Assembly (NCBI GenBank): GCA_002364535.1
Contig: DEYL01000033.1
Span: forward strand, 1-43,630
Reading direction: 5' to 3'
DNA from: Flavobacteriaceae bacterium UBA3159
GTDB taxonomy: Bacteria > Bacteroidota > Bacteroidia > Flavobacteriales > Flavobacteriaceae
Length of the DNA stretch: 43,630 nucleotides
Shown: positions 16,485 through 23,738 of the stretch, one piece after another
Layout: each line of letters starts with the position of its first letter
How positions within the stretch are numbered: the stretch's first letter is position 1
The notes under the pieces: generated by a model
Databases searched by the model: none
Told to the model about the DNA's origin: nothing
The model's input: the letters and a program-made list of their open reading frames with translations, nothing else
Position numbers and translations under genes: made by a program

Positions 16485-17723
16485 CTATCCTTCGTTGATC
16501 CTGAAGTCAGCGTAAGCTTCCATTCCATGTTCTGAAAGGTCGAGACCCTTTATTTCTTCTTCCTTGTCGACTCTCAATCCAGTGGTTGCTTTCACAATCA
16601 GAAGTATGATAAATGATGTGGTAACACAAAAAGCACCGACAATACCAATACCAATTAATTGTACTAAGAACTGATCAAACCCTGCCATTGCTCCGAAGAT
16701 ACCTACTGCAAGTGTTCCCCAGATTCCACAGATGAGGTGAACTGCAACAGCACCCACAGGATCGTCTAATTTAAACTTGTCAATCAATGCAATACCCAAT
16801 ACAACTATAACACCTGCGAACAATCCAATAATGATGGCGTTGGTCGGACTCATTTGGTCTGCACCGGCTGTGATTCCAACCAATCCTCCCAAAACACCAT
16901 TCATAAACATGGTCAAGTCGAAGTTTTTGTAGAGTAAGTTAGAAAAGAAAGCAGCGGCAACACCCCCTGCAGCAGCAGCCAATGAAGTGGTGACCAAAGT
17001 CAAAGAAGTTAATTCTGGGTCAGCAGACAACACAGAACCTCCGTTAAATCCAAACCATCCTAACCAAAGGATAAATACTCCTGCAGAAGCAATGGGTAGA
17101 TTGTGTCCGGGTAGTGCTTTTGGCTTTCCGTCTTTGTCGAATTTACCAATTCTTGCACCCAGTAGGTAGATGGTTATTAAAGCCCCCCAACCTCCAACAG
17201 AGTGAACCAATGTTGAACCTGCAAAATCGTAGAATCCCCATGCGTCGAGGAATCCACCACCCCATTTCCAAGCCCCTACAATGGGATAAACAAGTCCAAC
17301 GTAGAGTACTGCAAAAAGCATAAATCCTGATAATTTGATACGTTCGGCAACTGCTCCAGAAACGATGGTAGCTGCTGTAGCGGCAAACATTCCCTGGAAA
17401 AGGAAATCGGTCCACCAGGTGTAACCACCGTCAGCATATCCAAACCCCATACCTCCCTCGGGAGCTGAGATGCCAAAGCCTGCAAATTTGAGTATGCCCA
17501 TGTCTCCATCTTCAAAACCGGGGTACATAAGGTTGAAACCACCTATGCAATACAATAATAGCCCCATGGTGATTACAAAAAAGTTTTTAAATAAAATATT
17601 GATGGTGTTTTTTTGTCGGGTCAGTCCGATTTCTAAAAAAGAGAATCCCAAGTGCATAAAAAATACCAGGGCTGTACAGACCATCATCCATACATTGTTT
17701 ACTGTTAAAATTGTAGTTTCCAT
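16485..17723 (-). CDS. amt: Ammonium transporter 2 (Amt/Rh family)
   Basis: A 412-residue inner-membrane ammonium channel with about 11 membrane segments. The twin pore histidines are in STLVHSVGGWGAL and GAVAVHLICGIWGTL, and the gate region MAFAATAATIVSGAVAERI-type segment is present (here FAATAATIVSGAVAERI). The C-terminal tail ends in the cytoplasm (RVDKEEEIKGLDLSEHG), the part that contacts PII proteins in known Amt/GlnK pairs. It lies 14 bases after the PII gene, the classical glnK-amt pairing. It differs in length from the second Amt at 19351-20631. A strong terminator follows. Confidence 0.95.
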   Translation of the reverse strand: METTILTVNNVWMMVCTALVFFMHLGFSFLEIGLTRQKNTINILFKNFFVITMGLLLYCIGGFNLMYPGFEDGDMGILKFAGFGISAPEGGMGFGYADGGYTWWTDFLFQGMFAATAATIVSGAVAERIKLSGFMLFAVLYVGLVYPIVGAWKWGGGFLDAWGFYDFAGSTLVHSVGGWGALITIYLLGARIGKFDKDGKPKALPGHNLPIASAGVFILWLGWFGFNGGSVLSADPELTSLTLVTTSLAAAAGGVAAAFFSNLLYKNFDLTMFMNGVLGGLVGITAGADQMSPTNAIIIGLFAGVIVVLGIALIDKFKLDDPVGAVAVHLICGIWGTLAVGIFGAMAGFDQFLVQLIGIGIVGAFCVTTSFIILLIVKATTGLRVDKEEEIKGLDLSEHGMEAYADFRINEG

Positions 17724-17737
17724 AATTATTTGTGTAG

Positions 17738-18076
17738 TTAGTTTAATGAATCGTTTCCTTTTTCCCCTGTTCTGACCCTGTAGGCCTCCTCAACGGGTAA
17801 AATAAATATTTTACCATCTCCCACTTTGTCAGTTGCGGCAGTAGCAAGAATGGCTTTGATTGTTTTTTCTACAAAAGGTTCAGAGACTACTATGGATAAG
17901 TATCTTCTCTGGATTTCAGCGGTACTGTATGAAATTCCACGGTATACGTGTCCTTCTTTTTCATTGCCTACTCCGGTTACATCCCAGTAGCTGAAGAAAT
18001 TTACTTCCACATTGTGAAGTGCTTCTTTGACATCATCAAATTTTGATTTTCTAATGATTGCTTCAATTTTTTTCAT
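17738..18076 (-). CDS. glnK: PII signal-transduction protein GlnK-like
   Basis: A 112-residue PII protein that senses ATP/ADP and 2-oxoglutarate and gates the adjacent Amt. It shows the usual start MKKIEAIIRKSKFDDVKEAL, the B-loop TDKVGDGKIFILPV (about 81-94) and C-terminal RVRTGE. The T-loop is GNEKEGHVYRGISY. Tyr50 aligns with the uridylylated Tyr51 of E. coli GlnB, and Tyr45 with Tyr46. Position 39, a glutamine important for 2-oxoglutarate and Mg binding in E. coli, is Glu39 here, and the loop has an extra acidic residue nearby, so effector response may differ. No glnD or glnE is in the window. Cotranscribed with amt2. Confidence 0.92.
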   Translation of the reverse strand: MKKIEAIIRKSKFDDVKEALHNVEVNFFSYWDVTGVGNEKEGHVYRGISYSTAEIQRRYLSIVVSEPFVEKTIKAILATAATDKVGDGKIFILPVEEAYRVRTGEKGNDSLN

Positions 18077-18201
18077 GTTTTGGATTATTAAAATATTTGT
18101 TTTTGTAAGGGTTAGATTTGGATGTTTTCTGTATCCAATTCTTTGTTATTTGTTCTTTTCTACTTTTTGATCTTTTGATTATTACCGAAATTGCTTTTTT
18201 T

Positions 18202-18247
18202 CCAATATGTGGTTAACCCCCCGAGGTTTTCCGTCGGGGGATATTGG
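18202..18247 (-). promoter_or_regulatory. Intercistronic hairpin with C-run/G-run repeat
   Basis: The outer arms CCAATAT and ATATTGG and the inner arms CCCCCGA and TCGGGGG form a strong imperfect stem. It contains a palindrome GGTTAACC in the bulge. It lies between the outer-membrane gene and glnK. Read on the minus strand it is followed by A residues rather than T, so it is not a typical terminator. It may be an RNA-processing or stability hairpin, or an operator related to the repeats at 8017-8038 and 20724-20752. Confidence 0.5.
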
Positions 18248-18291
18248 TCATCAATATTTATAGTATTTAATCCGATAACAAAAGTGTTGGT

Positions 18292-19314
18292 TTAGAATGA
18301 ATAGATAGCAGCTACCAAAAAAGCGCTTAAACTGTCAGTTGCCCCATCGGCATCAGTATAAAATTTGTCTGATGCAGAGTCAATTCTTATTTCAGGTTTG
18401 AAAATAAAGTTTCCAGAAGTGTAACTACCAGTAATTGTAAAAGATGTATTGTCTCCATTACCAGAAATATCTCCTATAGCCCCTAAACCGTCTTCAGAAA
18501 AGGCTTCGAATCTTGCACCCAAGGCGAAGGAGTCTGAAAAAGTGTACTGAGGATACAATGCTACGCCTGAGAATTCAACATTAGTATCGTCACTATAGCT
18601 TGTTGCGTTGATCCCGAGGAAGAAACTATCGCCAAGGTTGAAGCCACCGGTAAAGTCAATTTGACTGACACCTGCAGTACCCCCACCCAGGTAGTTGATG
18701 TATTGACCAAATATACCTAGCTGTGCTCCAAACATATAGTCATCATCAATTGGCTGAAATTCTGTTGCATCTGTGGTATTAAGAACTGCAAGCATAATGG
18801 AGGTGTTTTCGCCTGCAGCAATATCAGCTTTTATACCACTGTGGGAAAAGGGTCCATAAGAGAACATGTAAGAGGTAGTGTAGTTAAAGTTAGCTACTGG
18901 CGAAATTACTTCATAACCTAGGAAAGTATTGAAGTTACCCATGGTGAGGGTGAAAGAGTCACTTACATTGTAATAGGCGTAAAGCTGATTAACAATATTA
19001 GAGCTTCTGTAAAAATCATCAAGTTGTGGAGAACCAAAAACAGCATCAGCTCCTCTAGGACCAAAAACGAGGTCAGCTACGAATCCAGATTTTTCACCTT
19101 CGTAGGAGACAATTAGGTTGGCCATTCCCATGGCAAACCCTGGAAGGTTAGCAAAAGAAGTTCCTGGGGCATATTCACTGCTTCTGAAATAAGTGTCAAT
19201 GGAACCGCTCAAACCAAAAGTTGGTGCCGGAGCTGTCTCTTCATCCTGTGCGATGGCCACAAAGCCAGTCATTAGAGCTAAAGTTGTTAAAAAAGTTTTT
19301 TTAATAAAATTCAT
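18292..19314 (-). CDS. Outer-membrane beta-barrel protein in amt operon
   Basis: A 340-residue secreted protein with a signal peptide (MNFIKKTFLTTLALMTGFVAIAQ). The rest is alternating hydrophobic/polar beta-strands with many Gly, Ser and aromatic residues, ending in the barrel-type terminus VAAIYSF with a final Phe. This is the layout of small porin-like barrels (BBP2/OmpL-like), though the family assignment is tentative. It sits between amt1 and glnK on the same strand, 36 bases after amt1. Inferred role: diffusion pore for ammonium or a small nitrogen compound across the outer membrane. In Gammaproteobacteria a different porin (TorF-like) also lies beside glnK-amt, which supports the idea. 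Confidence 0.75.
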   Translation of the reverse strand: MNFIKKTFLTTLALMTGFVAIAQDEETAPAPTFGLSGSIDTYFRSSEYAPGTSFANLPGFAMGMANLIVSYEGEKSGFVADLVFGPRGADAVFGSPQLDDFYRSSNIVNQLYAYYNVSDSFTLTMGNFNTFLGYEVISPVANFNYTTSYMFSYGPFSHSGIKADIAAGENTSIMLAVLNTTDATEFQPIDDDYMFGAQLGIFGQYINYLGGGTAGVSQIDFTGGFNLGDSFFLGINATSYSDDTNVEFSGVALYPQYTFSDSFALGARFEAFSEDGLGAIGDISGNGDNTSFTITGSYTSGNFIFKPEIRIDSASDKFYTDADGATDSLSAFLVAAIYSF

Positions 19315-19350
19315 AATAATAGTTTTTAATTAATAGTGTTTATGTTAGAG

Positions 19351-20631
19351 TTATTTTGTGTTTTCTTTAATCCAAACTTCGAATCCACCACCCTCGAATC
19401 CTCCGATTCCGTGTTCTGCTTCATCTAAACCTTTTATTTCTACTTCTTCGGTAACGCGCAGGCCTATTGTTTTCTTGAGGATACCGAATCCTATCAATGC
19501 AGCCACAGTTGCCCAAACTCCGTAGGCGAATACACCTATGGCTTGGATGCCCAATTGGCTTGCACCTCCGCCATTGAGTAGACCTATGGAAGTATCGCCA
19601 TCAACGCCCCACAATCCGATGACCAATGTACCCCATGCTCCCACAACACCGTGAGCAGAGGCCGCACCCACTGCATCGTCAATTTTTAGAACTTTATCAA
19701 TGAATTCGATTGAGAATACTACGATTATACCACCGATTAATCCAGCAAGAAATCCTCCACCAAAAGTCATATTACCACAGCCTGCTGTTATGGCAACCAA
19801 TCCTGCGATCGCACCGTTAAGTGTCATGCCAAGGTTGGGTTTTCCGTCTTTAATCCAAGTGATTACCATTGCACCTACTGCACCGGCAGCGGCAGCAATA
19901 TTAGTAATCATAACTACAGCTGAAGCAGCCACAGAATCATCTCCACCCCAAGCGAGCTGAGAACCGCCGTTAAAACCAAACCAACCCAACCACAGGATGA
20001 ATACACCGAGTGCACCCAATAAAAGGTTGTGTCCAGCAATTACATTGGATTTACCATCTACGTATTTGCCCAATCTTGGACCTACCATCCATGCACCTAC
20101 AAGTGCGGCCCAGCCGCCTACAGAGTGTACAATAGAAGATCCGGCAAAGTCGATAAAGCCTAAATTGGCCAACCATCCATCACCGTTCCATTGCCATCCA
20201 CCTGAAATGGGATAAACTAAAGCAGTTAGGAAAATGGTAAAGAATACGTAAGTGGTGTATTTTGTTCTACCTGCGATTGCCCCAGAAACAATGGTTGCTG
20301 CAGTAGCACAGAAAACCGTTTGAAAAAATACATCGTGAGGTCCATCGCCAGGATTGAAGAAAATGTCTGAAGTTACGATCCATCCATTGGATGCTCCATA
20401 CATCAAACCATATCCAATGGCCCAGTAGGAAAGTGTTCCTACAGAAATGTCTAAAATGTTTTTCATAGAGATATTTACCGCATTCTTGGAACGGGTAAAA
20501 CCAGATTCTACCAAAGTGAATCCGGCTTGCATGAAAAATACAAGGATCCCTGACAAAAGGATCCAAAGCATAGTGAAATCATCATTGACTTCAATAGCTG
20601 TTGTCGAATTGATTAGTGAAAGATTTAACAT
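19351..20631 (-). CDS. amt: Ammonium transporter 1 (Amt/Rh family)
   Basis: A 426-residue Amt channel, paralogous to the one at 16485-17723. It has the twin histidines in SSIVHSVGGWAAL and GAASAHGVVGAWGTL, the entry segment FCATAATIVSGAIAGRT and a cytoplasmic tail RVTEEVEIKGLDEAEHG. An N-terminal extracytoplasmic segment (about 1-18) precedes the first helix. It is the first gene of the four-gene cluster and has a control region with two G-run repeats and a -7 element. Two Amt proteins may serve different affinities or one may act as a sensor, which is inference. Confidence 0.95.
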   Translation of the reverse strand: MLNLSLINSTTAIEVNDDFTMLWILLSGILVFFMQAGFTLVESGFTRSKNAVNISMKNILDISVGTLSYWAIGYGLMYGASNGWIVTSDIFFNPGDGPHDVFFQTVFCATAATIVSGAIAGRTKYTTYVFFTIFLTALVYPISGGWQWNGDGWLANLGFIDFAGSSIVHSVGGWAALVGAWMVGPRLGKYVDGKSNVIAGHNLLLGALGVFILWLGWFGFNGGSQLAWGGDDSVAASAVVMITNIAAAAGAVGAMVITWIKDGKPNLGMTLNGAIAGLVAITAGCGNMTFGGGFLAGLIGGIIVVFSIEFIDKVLKIDDAVGAASAHGVVGAWGTLVIGLWGVDGDTSIGLLNGGGASQLGIQAIGVFAYGVWATVAALIGFGILKKTIGLRVTEEVEIKGLDEAEHGIGGFEGGGFEVWIKENTK

Positions 20632-20652
20632 ATTTAAGAATTATATTTTAGC

Positions 20653-20660
20653 CAAAAATA
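20653..20660 (-). promoter_or_regulatory. Bacteroidota -7 element (TATTTTTG) for amt1
   Basis: An exact minus-strand match 21 bases before the amt1 ATG. No clear -33 TTTG follows, which fits an activator-dependent promoter helped by the G-run repeats at 20689-20752. Confidence 0.45.
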
Positions 20661-20688
20661 TATAATTAGAATATTGACCATAAAAAAT

Positions 20689-20752
20689 ATAGGGGTCAAA
20701 AACCTATTTTTATTATTTTATACTATACACCCCCCAAAATGATAGGGGTATA
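20689..20752. promoter_or_regulatory. Two G-run inverted repeats upstream of amt1
   Basis: The distal repeat (20724-20752) is TATAC-AC-CCCC, a spacer, then AGGGGTATA. The proximal repeat (20689-20707) is ATAGG, nine bases, CCTAT, and includes AGGGGTCA. On the amt1 coding strand the order is ATACCCC then GGGGTGTAT, the same polarity as the repeat before GSII. They lie 58-121 bases from the amt1 start. Likely regulator binding sites, inferred from recurrence at nitrogen genes only. Confidence 0.45.
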
Positions 20753-20790
20753 ATAATTTTTTAATTAAATTTTAAGAAATATGTAAAAAA

Positions 20791-21168
20791 TCAATGAAAA
20801 TACTTGTCAATCAAAATTCCTAGATAAACAACAAGAATTCCAGTAGTTAAACTCAACATACTATAGGCCAATAACATAGTGTAATCTCCTGATCGGATAA
20901 ATGAAAGGTTTTCGTTGGCAAAGGAAGAAAAAGTTGTAAATCCACCGCAAAACCCTATGGTGGCAAAAAGTACTAGTGAAGATTGGTTTTCAGCATTATT
21001 TCTCAAAAAATAGCCTGTCAGTATTCCTATTAATAGACAACCCAATAAATTGGCAAAAAAGGTATTCCAAGGAAAGCCTTTGCCGGAATAGGGTAAAAAT
21101 TTACCAATAAGAAAACGCATAACTGTTCCCATTCCTCCTCCAAAAAAAACAATCAAGAGTTGCTTCAT
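20791..21168 (-). CDS. crcB: Fluoride exporter CrcB/FluC
   Basis: A 125-residue four-helix membrane protein that works as an antiparallel dimeric F- channel. The family signature GFCGGFTTFSSF is at about 72-83. Other conserved parts are GGGMGTVMRFLIG near the N-terminus and NLLGCLLIG with the pore Asn near residue 40. Length is normal for a single-gene homodimeric Fluc. No fluoride riboswitch is evident in the short upstream gap. It follows the 63-aa membrane-protein gene by 8 bases, likely one operon. It is separate from amt1, whose control region lies downstream of the crcB stop. Confidence 0.95.
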   Translation of the reverse strand: MKQLLIVFFGGGMGTVMRFLIGKFLPYSGKGFPWNTFFANLLGCLLIGILTGYFLRNNAENQSSLVLFATIGFCGGFTTFSSFANENLSFIRSGDYTMLLAYSMLSLTTGILVVYLGILIDKYFH

Positions 21169-21176
21169 CTTTTGAA

Positions 21177-21368
21177 TTAAGAATTATGGGTAAAAAATTT
21201 GATGAGAAAAAGGATTCCTATGGTCAGTACAAACGCAAAAAATATTTTGATGCTTCCCTTATAATGTATTTTATGATTTTTTGAATCTTTTCTATAAGTG
21301 AAGATCATCAGTGCCACAAAAGCAATTACAAAAAATACGGCAAACAAAAGTTGTCCTTGACTGAACAT
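21177..21368 (-). CDS. Small two-helix membrane protein
   Basis: A 63-residue protein with two membrane helices (about 6-24 and 40-58) separated by a basic loop YRKDSKNHKIHYKGS. Its positive loop predicts an in-facing loop and outward termini. It is co-directional with crcB and 8 bases upstream of it. No function is known to me. Similar small proteins beside crcB occur in Flavobacteriia, so it is probably real. Confidence 0.65.
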   Translation of the reverse strand: MFSQGQLLFAVFFVIAFVALMIFTYRKDSKNHKIHYKGSIKIFFAFVLTIGILFLIKFFTHNS

Positions 21369-21433
21369 TTTTTAATTTTTACCTAAATTAGAAAAAAACT
21401 TTGACCTCTTTTAATTTCTTCTAAAATACACAA

Positions 21434-21826
21434 ATGATTAAAAATGAATTAAAGGCAGTGGCCGAATTCCACGATGCATTCGGTATTGAATCTGCTAATG
21501 CACCCTTAGTCAGTCTCCCTGAGCAAACAGTACTTCTAAGGCATAACCTTATGAAGGAAGAAAACGAAGAATATTTGGAAGCGGCTCAAAACAAGGACCT
21601 TGTCGAAGTCGCTGATGCTTTGGGGGATATGCTCTACATATTGTGTGGAACCATCTTGTCCCACGGAATGCAGCACAAAATCACCGAGATCTTTGAGGAA
21701 ATTCAACGAAGTAACATGAGCAAGTTGGGCACCGATGGCAAACCGATTTATCGCGAAGATGGAAAAGTACTTAAAGGACCCAATTACTTTAAACCCAATA
21801 TTGTATCCATATTGGAGAAGGATTAA
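21434..21826 (+). CDS. MazG-like nucleotide pyrophosphohydrolase
   Basis: A 130-residue all-alpha NTP pyrophosphatase-fold protein. The metal-binding pattern EExxE...ExxD appears as MKEENEEYLEAAQNKDLVEVADALGDMLYILCG (around residues 40-72). The C-terminal part has KPIYREDGKVLKGPNYFKPNI, as in the phosphoribosyl-ATP pyrophosphohydrolase-like group. Role: house-cleaning hydrolysis of noncanonical NTPs or a related nucleotide; the substrate is unknown. It is convergent with ilvE and overlaps it by 4 bases, sharing TTAA for both stops. Confidence 0.82.
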   Translation: MIKNELKAVAEFHDAFGIESANAPLVSLPEQTVLLRHNLMKEENEEYLEAAQNKDLVEVADALGDMLYILCGTILSHGMQHKITEIFEEIQRSNMSKLGTDGKPIYREDGKVLKGPNYFKPNIVSILEKD

Positions 21827-22869
21827 TCTACAGCTACCCGCCATCCGTATGGATCTTCGGATAAATTGTATTGTATGGACATGATTTTGTCCTTTAGCTG
21901 TGTTGAAAGGGGATTTTCTAATTTAGGAAGCTTATAATTGATCCCTTTATAACCAAAACTTTTGATTGGATTGATCACCACGGCTGTTCCGCTTCCAAAC
22001 ATTTCCTTAAGTGAATTTCTTTCTGAGGCTTTTACAATTTCTTCTATTTTGATGGGTCGGATTTCTACCTCAATTCCTGAATCTTTGGCAATTTGTATGG
22101 CACTTTTTCGGGTTACACCGTCCAGTATGCGATCATTGGTAGGTGCAGTAACCAATTTGTCTTTAATTCTAAAAAAAATATTCATGGTTCCCGCTTCCTC
22201 CAAAAACTCGTGCGATTTGGCATCGGTCCAAACAATCTGCTGATACCCCTGTTTTTGAGCTAATTCTGTAGGATAAAACTGGGCAGCATAGTTCCCTGCT
22301 GCTTTAGTGTAACCGATCCCGCCATCGGCTGCTCGGCTAAATTCCTCTGCAATCAATACATTTACTTCACCACCATAATAGGCCTTAACAGGACAACAAA
22401 TGATGATAAAAGTGTATTCCTTTGATGGGGAGGCCTGAACACAGGCTTGACTTGAAAAAACAAATGGTCGAACATAGAGTGAATTTCCAATACCCGGTTT
22501 GATCCAATCCTTGTCCAATTTTAACAAGGTTATTAATCCCTCGAAAAAATAGTCTTCAGGAAATGCTGGGATCTGAAGTCTTTCAGAAGAACGGTTGATT
22601 CGCTTGAAATTTTGATCGGGTCTAAATAGCCAGACTTTACCCTGGTTGTCTTTGTAGGCTTTCATACCTTCAAAAACTGCTTGTCCATAATGAAGTACAC
22701 TCATTGAAGGCTCAAAAGACAGTGGTTGATAGGGAATAACTTCGGGCGTCTGCCATTCTTCATCTTTGTATTTGCATACAAACATATGGTCTGTAAAAAC
22801 AGACCCAAAAGTCAAGTTTTCAAAATCCACATGGGCTAAATTTGAAGCCGAAGTTTTTTCTGTTTTCAT
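21823..22869 (-). CDS. ilvE: Branched-chain amino acid aminotransferase
   Basis: A 348-residue fold-type IV PLP enzyme that interconverts Leu/Ile/Val and their 2-oxo acids with glutamate. The Schiff-base lysine is Lys189 in GIGYTKAAGNYAA. Other family segments are YGQAVFEGMKAY (61-72), FRPDQNFKR and TMNIFF, with GSGTAVVI near the C-terminus. The long form is the eukaryote-like BCAT class II typical of Bacteroidota. It draws on the glutamate pool supplied by the nitrogen genes. It has a -7 element just upstream and no terminator before the convergent MazG-like gene. Confidence 0.95.
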   Translation of the reverse strand: MKTEKTSASNLAHVDFENLTFGSVFTDHMFVCKYKDEEWQTPEVIPYQPLSFEPSMSVLHYGQAVFEGMKAYKDNQGKVWLFRPDQNFKRINRSSERLQIPAFPEDYFFEGLITLLKLDKDWIKPGIGNSLYVRPFVFSSQACVQASPSKEYTFIIICCPVKAYYGGEVNVLIAEEFSRAADGGIGYTKAAGNYAAQFYPTELAQKQGYQQIVWTDAKSHEFLEEAGTMNIFFRIKDKLVTAPTNDRILDGVTRKSAIQIAKDSGIEVEIRPIKIEEIVKASERNSLKEMFGSGTAVVINPIKSFGYKGINYKLPKLENPLSTQLKDKIMSIQYNLSEDPYGWRVAVD

Positions 22870-22888
22870 TTTTGTTTAAAAATATTGT

Positions 22889-22896
22889 CAAAATTA
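22889..22896 (-). promoter_or_regulatory. Bacteroidota -7 element (TAATTTTG) for ilvE
   Basis: An exact minus-strand TAnnTTTG match 19 bases before the ilvE ATG, in the 170-base divergent region shared with mnmD. No equally good match faces mnmD. Confidence 0.5.
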
Positions 22897-22920
22897 CTTT
22901 TTTTAGTTTTAATAATTTTA

Positions 22921-23039
22921 TAGTATCTAGTTTTTTAATCGTGATGCTTGAATTTCATTTGTTTATTTAAACTTTAAAAGACGATAAAATACAGTAACTC
23001 AATAAAAATACGTTCAATAAGTATAATGAGATAAAAAAA
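22921..23039. other. Rest of ilvE-mnmD divergent region
   Basis: This part of the intergenic region is AT-rich and has no gene. I see no clear promoter for mnmD and no terminator. Confidence 0.4.
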
Positions 23040-23714
23040 ATGCAAAAAAAAATAATCACAACAGGAGACGGATCTCCTTCCTTGTATATACAAGAAATCA
23101 ATGAAACTTATCATTCAAAACACGGTGCACTAACCGAATCAAATTTTGTATACATAAATAAAGGTTTGGCTCATTGGTTGGATAATAATAACAAAAATGA
23201 GTTAAAGGTTTTTGAAATGGGATTGGGAACAGGGCTCAATGCCTATTTAAGTTATTTATTCACTGTTGAACACAAAATAACTTGTCATTATTTAACAATT
23301 GAAAAGCATCCGCTATCATTCAAAGAAGTTCAGTCGCTAAAAATGAAAGCATCCCTCCCTGCACCATGGCATCACCATTTTTTTGATCAGTTGCATGAGG
23401 CAGAATGGAATCAAATGTTTTGCCGATCAAATTTTTTCTTTAAAAAGGTTGAGGAAGACTTTTTTAGCATGGTTTTGGATCAAAGTTTTGATGTTTTGTT
23501 TTACGATGCATTTGGTTATCATGCACAATCAGAGATGTGGCAAGACAAAGCCCTTGAAAGGTGTTATGAAATGCTCCAGCCCAGTGGGGTTTGGGTGAGC
23601 TATTGTGCCAAGGGAACTGTAAGAAGAAGCCTGGAAAAAATGGGTTTTTTGGTTGAACGATTGGAGGGCCCCCCCGGAAAACGTGAAATGTTGAGAGCCA
23701 CAAAGCAGGTTTAG
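23040..23714 (+). CDS. mnmD: tRNA 5-methylaminomethyl-2-thiouridine methyltransferase MnmD
   Basis: A 224-residue SAM-dependent methyltransferase equal to the MnmC2 domain of E. coli MnmC, standing alone (MnmD). It methylates the wobble uridine of tRNAs to form mnm5s2U. The SAM-binding GLGTGLNAYL is at about 61-70. The conserved FYDAFGYHAQSEMW (about 157-170) is the DAF-P-like catalytic segment, and GTVRRSLEKMGFLVERLEGPPGKREML closes the domain. There is no FAD oxidase domain, as expected for MnmD. Divergent from ilvE, a common Flavobacteriia arrangement. It ends in TAG. Confidence 0.9.
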   Translation: MQKKIITTGDGSPSLYIQEINETYHSKHGALTESNFVYINKGLAHWLDNNNKNELKVFEMGLGTGLNAYLSYLFTVEHKITCHYLTIEKHPLSFKEVQSLKMKASLPAPWHHHFFDQLHEAEWNQMFCRSNFFFKKVEEDFFSMVLDQSFDVLFYDAFGYHAQSEMWQDKALERCYEMLQPSGVWVSYCAKGTVRRSLEKMGFLVERLEGPPGKREMLRATKQV

Positions 23715-23716
23715 TT

Positions 23717-23724
23717 TATTTTTG
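23717..23724 (+). promoter_or_regulatory. Bacteroidota -7 element (TATTTTTG) for epimerase
   Basis: An exact match 14 bases before the ATG at 23739, just after the mnmD stop. It supports that ATG over the upstream TTG. Confidence 0.45.
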
Positions 23725-23738
23725 ACAAAAAATTGCAA

